Shown here piece after piece: positions 56,843 to 64,000 of a stretch of 64,000 bases of DNA (position 1 is the first letter of the stretch; every line of letters begins with the position of its first letter). Location: NCBI GenBank assembly GCA_032719365.1, contig CM064869.1, positions 26,321,504-26,385,503 of the forward strand. The letters are read 5' to 3'. Source of the stretch: Prinsepia uniflora. Its lineage: Eukaryota; Streptophyta; Magnoliopsida; Rosales; Rosaceae. The notes under the pieces were generated by a model, which worked only from the letters and a program-made list of their open reading frames with translations, searched no databases and was not told the DNA's origin. The position numbers and the translations under genes are program-made.

Positions 56843-59049
56843 TACATGTCTCAAGAGTTTCTGGATTTCTGTGAAGAGCTGGGAATACAAAGGCAGTTCA
56901 CTGTTTCCTACAGTCCACAACAAAATGGTGTGGCTGAAAGGAAAAACAGAACAATTGTTGAAATGTCCAAAGCAATGCTTCATGAAAAGAAAGTGCCCTA
57001 TGAATTCTGGGCAGAAGTTGTGAACACAACCGTTTATTTACTTAACAGGTGTCCTACTAAAGATATCAAGAAGAAGACACCATTTGAAGTATATAGTGGA
57101 AGGAAACCTGGGGTAAATCATCTAAGGGTTTTTGGAGCAGTGTGTTACTTTCACATTCCTAATCAGCTAAGGCAGAAACTGGATTCCTCAGCTTCAAAAG
57201 GAATTTTCATGGGATATGGCAATTGTGAGAAGGGTTACAGGGTTTACTGCCTAGAAACAAAGAAAATTGTGGTTTTTAGGACTGTGACTTTCAAAGAAAA
57301 AGCCATTTGGGACTGGGAGACAAGTTCAGAGTTCAGTGTGTCACTACACTCTAAAGAAACTGGTACTGTTCCTATTGTAACTGATCAAACCGATGTTGAT
57401 TAGGTGCAATGCACTCAAGAAAACCAGGGAAATGAAAGTGATACAGAGGCTAGCAATCCTCCTGTCAAGATGGGAAGTTTGAATGAAATTTATGCACGGT
57501 GTCATGTGGCCATAATTGAACCTGAAGGCTACTAAGATGCAGTGAAGGACCTAGCATGGCAGAAGGCAATGCAAGCAGAAATAGAGATGATTGAGAAGAA
57601 TGACACCTGGAAACTGGTTGAAAGACCAACAGACAAACCAGTGATTGGTGTTAAATGGATTTATAAAACCAAGTTGAATCTAGATGGTTCAATTCAAAGA
57701 TTCAAGGCTAGGTTGGTTGCAAAGGGGTATGCTCAGAAACCAGGGATTGATTTCAATGAGACCTTTGCCCCTGTTGCAAGGTTAGATACAATCAGAACCT
57801 TGATTGCTCAAGCTGCACAAAAGGAGTGGAAACTGTTTCAGCTTAATGTAAAATCAACTTTCCTAAATGGGGTGCTTGAGGAAGAGGTTTATGTTGACCA
57901 GCCTGAGGGTTTTGAAAAACAAGGACATGAGGACAAAGTCTACAAGTTGGAAAAAGTACTTTATGGTTTAAAACAGGCACCAAGGGCCTGGTTTGGTGAG
58001 ATCAATTCCTATTTACTGTTTTGTGGATTTCAAAGGAGTGCAAGTGAGGCAACCTTGTACCTAAAGGTCAAGCAGGATGAAGGAACCTTGATAGTATCCA
58101 TCTATGTAGATGACACAATCTATACAGGTGACAGTGAGTCTATGATGCAGAATTTCAAGGAGGAAATGATGAAGAGATATGAGATGACAGATCTGGGTTT
58201 GTTGCACCATTTCTTAGGTATGGGAATTCTGCAGGCTGAATCAGGAATTTACATTCATCAGAGGAAATATGCCTCTACACTACTGGAGAAATTTGGTTTG
58301 AAAGGTTGTAAACCTGTAAGTGTTCCCCTAGCAGCTAATGAGAGGTTGCAGAAAGAGGATGGCAGCCAGTTTGCTGATGAATAGGTCTACAGGCAATTGG
58401 TAGGCAGTTTGTTGTATTTAACTGCAACAAGACCTGCCATTATGTATGCATCTAGTCTATTATCTAGATTCATGCATAATCCTACCAAGAAACATCTTGG
58501 GACAGTCAAGAGAGTACTGAGGTACATACAGGGGACACTGGATTATGGGCTGGAATACAGGAAAGGGCAGTCTGCCACCCTAATTGGTTATTGTGATAGT
58601 GACTGGGGAGGTTCAGAAGATGACAGTAGGAGTACCTCAGGGTATGCATTCACCTTTGGCAGTGGCATTTTTTCCTGGGCCTCTGTCAAACAGAGTAGTA
58701 TTGCCCTATTTACTGCAGAAGCAGAATATGTGTCTGCAGCAGAAGCCACAACTCAGGCCATTTGGCTGAGATTTGTTCTAAAAGATCTTGGGGAAGAGCA
58801 GCTAAGTCCTACAGCCTTGATGTGTGACAATATGTCAACAATTGCAATGGCTAAAAACCCTGTGTTTCATCAAAGGACAAAACACATTAACAAAAAGTAT
58901 CACTATATTAGGGAAGCAATCCAAAATGGTGACATTCTGCTGAACTACTGCAAGTCTGAGGAACAGCTAGCTGATATCTTCACCAAACCACTTCCTAAAG
59001 TCAGATTTAACTATCTAAGATCCTTGCTTGGGGTTAAAACAGTTAGCAG

Positions 59050-59061
59050 CTTAGGAGAGAG
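59050..59061 (+). other. Polypurine tract of copia 2
   Basis: The purine-rich AGGAGAGAG lies directly before the 3' LTR start TGTTGGTG. Expected plus-strand primer. Confidence 0.6.
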
Positions 59062-59207
59062 TGTTGGTGTATAAGCTGCAACTGCAGCAGGATTGATCAT
59101 GGTGCATTGCACCTGATCTAAAACCTTACTTAATTGGTGGCATCTGTTCTAGACACTAGGGTGTGTGTGAGTGCTAGCATGGCAGTTTGTTCTAATTGAT
59201 TTAAGTG

Positions 59208-59263
<56 letters not shown>

Positions 59264-59691
59264 CTTTGTGAGCAAGAAAAGAGTGAAAACCGTGTAAGAT
59301 GATGCCATGTGGCCTCTAATGATTCTGTGAGTGTAAAAGGATCAATATATGTTGTAATCAATCAGAAAATCAATACAATACGGTTGTGACTCTCTCTAGA
59401 TGGTGAGAGCATTAAGATCACTCAGAAAATCTGTTTGATGCATTTCTACGAACACCTTGTGTGCATTGAGAAAGATCAATAGAACAGTATCATCACTGTG
59501 ATCAATATCCTTCCCTCTTCAATTCAAATCAAATACGAAAGTAAACACAACCTAAAACTAACCTAAACCAATCGATTTCAGCTAAGGAGTAAAAGTAGAG
59601 AAGTGTACCTCTCTGAGATCATCATCGCAGGTTCTCTGCACCAAACTTCCGTGCTTCCTTCCCTGCGATCCTCTGAGGTACCTGAAACCAA
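59062..59691 (+). mobile_element. Copia 2 3' LTR
   Basis: 630 bp beginning TGTTGGTGTATAAGC and ending CCTGAAACCAA, two bases short of the 5' LTR's ACCAACA end. The GT microsatellite (about 59,209-59,260) has roughly twice as many repeats as in the 5' LTR. Confidence 0.9.
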
Positions 59692-59696
59692 CTAAC

Positions 59697-61100
59697 AATG
59701 TTTGACATGACGATGAACATGGTAGGTAATCTATTATCGTAAATTATTTTGATAATTTGTTCACTTCTCAAGAAAATGACTCCATGGAGGTGGTTTTAAG
59801 TGCAATCACACCTAGAGTTACATGGGAGATGAATCAATCCCTACTGGAGCCTTTCACAAACAATGAGATTAAAACTACATTATTTGAAATGCATCCTTCA
59901 AAGGCACCAAGACCTGATAGTATGTCCTCCATGTTCTTTGAACAATACTGGGACATTGTTGGTGATGATATATGTAATCGGGTTAAGCATATGCTTCACT
60001 CTTGACGTGTGGCTTTTGGTCTAAACTATACTCATATTACTTTAATTCCAAAATTCAAGAATCCAACCACCATGGATCGACCTATTAGTCTCTGCAATGT
60101 TATCTATAAGATTGGAGCAAAATATCTAATGAATAGACTAAAACATATCCTGGGAGAGGTAATTTCCCCATCTCAAAGTGCTTTTCTAGTTGGGCATTTA
60201 ATTTCCGATAATAGCTTGGTTGACGCAAAATTTTCCCATCATATGTACAAAAAAAAGTAATGGTTGGGATGGCGTTATGGCCTTAAAGCTGGATATAAGT
60301 AAGGCATATGATTGGGTGGAGTGGACTTTTATTGACAAGGTTATGAGGAGACTCGGGTTTGTAGATGAGTGGATTGCTGTGATCATGATGTGTGTGACCA
60401 TGGTATCCATCTCTTTTAATCTCAATGGTGAGCCTATGGGTTTAGCCACACGTACACGTGGGATTCGACAAGGAGACCCTCTCACCCCTCACTTTTTTGT
60501 CCTTTGTGCTAGGGGATTATTGGCTCTTCTGGATATATGGGAGTTGGAGGGCCGTATTCGGGGAATTTCTATTGCACCAACAACCCCTTGTGTACATTAC
60601 CTATTGTTTTATGATGATAGTCTCATTTTCAACAAAGCTAACTTGGATGACGTTACTTCCATTAAGCAAGTCTTGCAGCTTTATGAGAGTACCTCAGGTC
60701 AAACAATTAATTTTTGGAAGTTTTTTGTTGCCTTCAGTAGCAATCTCAACCGGAGGGAACAACAACTGTTGGAAAATTGTTTGGGTATGGAGCGAGCTGA
60801 CCATCATGATAAATACTAGGGATTGCCTTTGTTTATTGGCAGGTTGAATCATGAGACTTTCATTTTTGTCAAAGAGCGATTTCAGAAGCAACTTAATAGA
60901 TGGAAGGGGAAGCTTTTGAGCGTGGCTGCAAACAAATTTCTAATTAAAGCCATTGCTCAAGCTATTACACCCTATGTTATGAAATGCTTTTTATTGCCCA
61001 AAAGTTTTTGTCAGGAGCTTCATCAAGCAATTGCTAAGTTTTGGTGGGGAGATGAAGAGGTGAAGAAGAAAATTTACTAGCTAAATTGGCCAAGCATATG
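59697..61100 (+). pseudogene. LINE ORF2, reverse transcriptase part
   Basis: Resumes after copia 2 with NLFTSQEND-type sequence (59,755), then FEMHPSKAPRPDSMSSMFFE, the entry into the RT domain. HITLIPKFKNPTTMDRPISL and LMNRLKHILGEVISPSQSAF (60,030-60,190) are fingers motifs. MALKLDISKAYDWVEW (60,276-60,323) holds the motif A Asp. RGIRQGDPLTPHFF is at about 60,460, and FYDDSLIF (about 60,609) is the catalytic FxDD box with Tyr where Ala is usual. A run of eight A at 60,248-60,255 marks a frameshift. The thumb region GKLLSVAANKFLIKAIAQAI follows near 60,910. A stop at 61,078 precedes WPSICRPKIEGGWALGL in another frame. Confidence 0.85.
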
Positions 61101-62493
61101 CAGACCGAAAATTGAGGGCGGCTGGGCTCTGGGACTTCTATGCTTTTAATTTGGGGTTGCTTGCTAAGCAAGGATGGCGAATCCTCACTAATCCAAGTTC
61201 ATTGGCGGTTAAACTCCTTAAAGGTAAGTATTTACCAAGTGATGATTTTTTAAATGCCCCCATGAGTAGCAACACCTCATATTATTGGAGGAGCTTAACA
61301 CATGCAAGGGACATCTTAAGGTGAGGGATGAAATGGCAAGTGGGAAATGGGGATACTATCAACATATGGCGAGACTACTAGTTACCCAGGCCGAATTTGC
61401 TCTGGGTGCTTTCTCCCATTGTTGCAGGATGTGATGCTCAAAGCAAGGCAAGCTATCTAATTGATGATAATGGGTGGAATGAGCAGAGAGTTCGCTCCTT
61501 ATTTTTGCATGATGAAGCAGATTGATCCTCAGGATTCCACTAAGTGTTAGAAGGTCTGTTGACAAATTAAGTTGGCAGAGGGAGAAGTCAAAGCGTTTTT
61601 CAGTCCAGAGTGCTTACTAATTGGCCCTAGTTAAGGAAAATGAAGCTAATTTTCTTGGAGGACATGCCGACGGATCTTGCCCACGAAGGTGAACCTATAG
61701 AAGAAGAGGGCACTCCTTGATACTATATGTCCTGTTTGCGAGTTAGAAGCAGAATCAGACACCCATATCTTACGAGATTGCCCGATACCCAGGGGATTTT
61801 GTTTGGCTAGGCCTCTTGGGGTTGCAATCCAATAACTCACAAGAGGCAAAAATGGTAGATTGGGTTAGTTTTCTTGCTGGAAAATTTCCAAGAGAGAGCT
61901 TTGACCTCTTCCTAATGATAATCTGGAGCATATGGCAAGAAAGAAATAGCATGATTTGGGCAAGGATGCAAAAGTCTTTACATAATATTCCTGGTTGCGC
62001 TGTTTTTTGGCTTGTATCTTACCACTAATTTCATCTAGACAGGAACATAAGTCCCTCACATTTCGATGTTTCCTGGAAAGCACGTCGACTGGGTTGGGTT
62101 AAATGCAATTTCGTTGAAGCTTTTTCAGTTGCAGCAAAAAGAGGGGGTTTTGGGGTGGTGTTCAGAAATTGGAGGGGCGAGTTCATTGCCGCCGCTGCGG
62201 GCGATCTGACGGTTGTGTCTTCTGCTTTTCACGCTGAAGCAGCTGCTGCAAGAAGAGGGATCCAGTTAGGACTGCAGGTGGGTCTACATTTTGTGGAAGT
62301 GAAAAGAGATTGTTTGTTGGTAATTTCTGCAATGTCCCAGCAAAGATGGGACTACTCCGAGATTGGTCCAATTCTTAACGATATTTAGTTTCTGGTGCAC
62401 AACATGGAACGGGTACGGTTTCATTTTACTAAAAGATGAGGTAACACAGCAGCTGACCGTCTTGCTAGACTAGGCATTATTGATCCCCAATAG
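61101..62493 (+). pseudogene. LINE ORF2 C-terminus: zf-RVT and RNase H
   Basis: LLAKQGWRILTNPSSLAVKL (61,150-61,215) is the conserved post-RT segment. RALLDTICPVCELEAESDTH (about 61,705-61,765) is the zf-RVT zinc-binding region. The RNase H (RVT_3 type) runs from about 62,100: FGVVFRNWRGEF, SAFHAEAAAARRGIQLGLQV and AADRLARLGI, ending at TAG 62,491-62,493. Stops and frame changes at 61,322, about 61,620, 62,026 and 62,386 break it. RNase H degrades the RNA strand of the hybrid during insertion. Confidence 0.85.
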
Positions 62494-63870
62494 GTAAGTT
62501 GGTTTGAGGAACTCCGGACTTGATTCAGGGCTTGTTGTTTGAGGGAGAAAATTGATGTTTATTGTTTTTTTGGGCACGTTTGTGGCACTCTTGTTTCTGT
62601 ATCTGGGTTGAAATCCCCGGAATGGTTTTAACGAGGTCACCTTTATTGCACCGTCCAAGCTTTGTATGATTTCCCCAATTTTAATGAATTAACGTACTCA
62701 CCTTCAAAAAAAAAATAATCTATATCAATACTATCAATAAGCTTCACTTTTATGTAGGCAATATATCATATGATTTATATAAAAATTATCTATTTTATTT
62801 AATTGTAGAATAAATTAATAGAATAGGTTATATAAGTTAAGGTTATATAAATTTTTTATTTGGATCATCAATTTCAGGCGGGTCCATCTAGCCCCTTCCC
62901 TAACCAAGGGTGATACTACCCCTTACGAGGTAAAGAAAAATTCCATTACACGGCAGTCAATGAGTTGTAGCTGCACATTTGCACTATAAATCACGAGTCA
63001 ATAAGTCAAGACGTGAATTTAACATAAATATAGAAGATAAATGATAATTTTGAGTTTGAGTTTGCGTGCTCGATCCGTGTATAAGCCGTGGAACATATAA
63101 GAGCAAATCGGCAAATGAGTTGTAGTTGTATGAGACAATGAGTGGAGACGCTTTTAAAGCAAGAGAAATCGTCATTAAAAGTTGAGATGATTTGACAGTC
63201 CTGAATTACCCTTTATCCAATTTAATTCACCAAAAATAGTAAAACCCCATACCTGTCTTTACCCTTTTTACTTTTTATCACAGCAATCAAGTTCCAAAAC
63301 GGAAACAGAGCCCAAAACACCAGCTAAGATTGGTGTCAACGTGATGAAAAAATATTGAACGCATGGGCCGAAAAGAGCAGATCGAGCCTAGCTAAAACAG
63401 GTACAGCTTGGAGTCTGGCAAGTACTCGATAGCACACCCTCATTTCTCTCTTCTAAAACATGCCTAACATTCCACTCCGTCATGATTTCTGACTTCTGAT
63501 CTTAACTACACTTCCCCAACCGCCGCCGCTGCCACCGACCTGCTCTTCTTCGGCGGCTCTCTTTCTCCCCATACTCTACACCAAAAGGATAGAAAAGTTA
63601 ACTATAAGAAAGGGGAGAGAGAGGGCTATACAATTAGACCCACAAACAATCCCCTAAAGGAAAGGCAAATTGTAACATAATATTCAAAACCCAAAAAAAA
63701 AAACAAAAAAAAAACAAAAAAAAAAAAAAACAAAAAAAGAAAAAGAAGAAGAAGAAGCAGAAGGTGATATTACGTTTTGTTTTTTTTGTGTGTCGGGGTG
63801 ATATTGACTGCAAGGTAAATCAGATTCTTAATTTGTTGTGTTTTTTATATTTCATCTTGTCTGACCTCTA
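62494..63870 (+). other. LINE tail and upstream region of the gene at 63,871
   Basis: The LINE ends with a short A run at 62,706-62,715. The remainder is AT-rich flank without an open reading frame of note, becoming C/T- and GC-richer from 63,440 (CCGCCGCCGCTGCC-type sequence at 63,520-63,560), then an A-rich tract (63,690-63,745) and a GAA microsatellite (63,743-63,757). The composition fits promoter plus 5' untranslated region. No TATA box could be assigned with confidence. Confidence 0.5.
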
Positions 63871-64000
63871 ATGACGACCAACACCAACGACGAGGGTCAC
63901 CGCGGTTTAATGGTACAGCAGAATGAGGTAAGGGCGCTCCCAGAATTGGGCGGTGGAGGAGGTGAGAGCATGGTGGAGGTAAGCCAGGGTCTTAAAAAAG
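63871..64000 (+). CDS. Start of an unidentified host gene (first exon, runs off the window)
   Basis: From the ATG at 63,871 the frame stays open for all 43 remaining codons: MTTNTNDEGHRGLMVQQNEV, then a Gly-rich ELGGGGGESMVE segment. An A-rich tract and a GAA microsatellite just upstream resemble a plant 5' leader, and the local GC content is higher than in the flanks. Two AG-GTAAG donor-like sites, after 63,927 and after 63,978, could end exon 1. I do not recognise the protein. This is the only candidate for an intact host gene in the window; a chance open frame cannot be excluded at this length. Confidence 0.5.
   Translation, partial: MTTNTNDEGHRGLMVQQNEVRALPELGGGGGESMVEVSQGLKK

Larger units (their letters stand above)
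55821..59074 (+). pseudogene. Copia 2 pol: protease, integrase, reverse transcriptase, RNase H
   Basis: The protease motif WYLDSGCSNHM is at about 55,903. The pre-integrase zinc region WLWHRRFGHLNH ... CCEGCVFGKQH covers 56,290-56,430. The integrase core has HTDVCGPM, TFIDDYSR, IRNDRGGEY and SPQQNGVAERKNRT (to about 56,960). The reverse transcriptase (57,542-58,384) has KWIYKTKLN, FKARLVAKGYAQ and YVDDTIYTG, but motif A reads LNVKSTFLNG, with Asn (57,845-57,847) where the catalytic Asp belongs. RNase H has GYCDSDWGG, TAEAEYVSAAEA and TKHINKKYHYIRE, and the reading stops 13 bp inside the 3' LTR. Stops are at 56,007, 56,244, 57,401, about 57,533 and 58,382; a 146-bp duplication shifts the frame at 56,697. 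Confidence 0.9.
49149..59691 (+). mobile_element. Copia 2: near full-length Ty1/copia element, inactivated
   Basis: 5' LTR 49,149-49,667 plus 54,747-54,833 (split by element D), interior 54,834-59,061, 3' LTR 59,062-59,691. Perfect ctaac duplications lie at 49,144-49,148 and 59,692-59,696. The 3' LTR has lost its final CA. The interior encodes gag, protease, integrase, reverse transcriptase and RNase H in copia order. It is broken by about seven in-frame stops, a 146-bp duplication that shifts frame, and a catalytic substitution in the reverse transcriptase. Without D the element is about 5.5 kb. Confidence 0.95.
43804..62715 (+). mobile_element. L1-type LINE, about 5.8 kb, split by two copia elements
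   Basis: ORF1 lies at 43,804-45,250. ORF2 starts at 45,448 and continues at 48,050-49,148 and 59,697-62,493; an A run (62,706-62,715) follows. Removing the copia elements and one copy of each duplication leaves about 5.8 kb, normal for plant L1 elements. Domain order is DUF4283-type ORF1 with CCHC knuckle, then APE endonuclease, reverse transcriptase, zf-RVT and RNase H. Many stops and frameshifts show it is dead. The 5' end and target duplication were not found. Confidence 0.85.

Noticed and set aside
54921..59074. Copia 2 as an autonomous, possibly active element or the helper of the LARD-like family
   Set aside because: Seven stops, a frame-shifting duplication and a lost catalytic Asp inactivate it, and its LTRs are unrelated to the long LTRs.

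Overview
The window is nuclear DNA from a flowering plant, most likely a eudicot; the species cannot be named from the sequence. The grounds are a plant L1-type LINE with a C-terminal RNase H domain, two Ty1/copia elements, plant-type MITEs, a DREB-like AP2/ERF gene fragment, a plant patatin-like lipase fragment and initiator-Met-tRNA primer sites. Almost everything is transposable-element DNA nested inside other elements. The only credible host gene is one whose first exon starts at 63,871 and runs off the right edge.

Layout. 1-6,285: low-density flank with a CACTA-like end (61), a Tourist-like MITE (2,329-2,685), a decayed hAT-like element (2,816-3,554) and a TIR element (5,328-6,285). 6,286-38,520: a stack of one family of very long-LTR, non-coding retrotransposons resembling LARDs. 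Element C (6,962-16,714, TSD gtttt) sits in an older LTR fragment (E). Element A (17,893-38,221, plus strand, 5' truncated) contains a solo LTR (G, 18,790-21,794, TSD ttaga) in its 5' LTR and a complete young element (B, 25,425-34,521, TSD ttcag) in its internal domain; A itself lies beside the end of another LTR fragment (H). 38,521-43,280: a long-inverted-repeat DNA element carrying fragments of an ERF gene and a patatin-like lipase gene, itself hit by a hAT MITE (39,077-39,626, 8-bp TSD) and a truncated LTR (F). 43,804-62,715: an L1-type LINE of about 5.8 kb split by a deleted copia (45,458-48,044, TSD ttatt) and a near full-length copia (49,149-59,691, TSD ctaac); the second copia's 5' LTR is split by a fifth long-LTR element (D, 49,668-54,741, TSD agtgt). 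62,716-64,000: flank and start of an unidentified gene.

The long-LTR family is the most interesting content. Its LTRs are 2.8-3.7 kb and its 3.3-3.8 kb internal domains have no recognisable protein, yet primer site, polypurine tract and 5-bp target duplications are intact. Every LTR copy holds a 1.1-1.4 kb block flanked by inverted arms (CTGTGAGTGGAC, then GCATGCAT), filled with tandem units that can fold into short hairpins. The hairpin stems differ between units in a compensatory way, e.g. GAGT/ACTC versus GGGT/ACCC. The units and their period differ between copies but the architecture does not. The probable U3 region carries a 12-bp-arm palindrome built on TGACA/TGTCA and CRE- and W-box-type palindromes.
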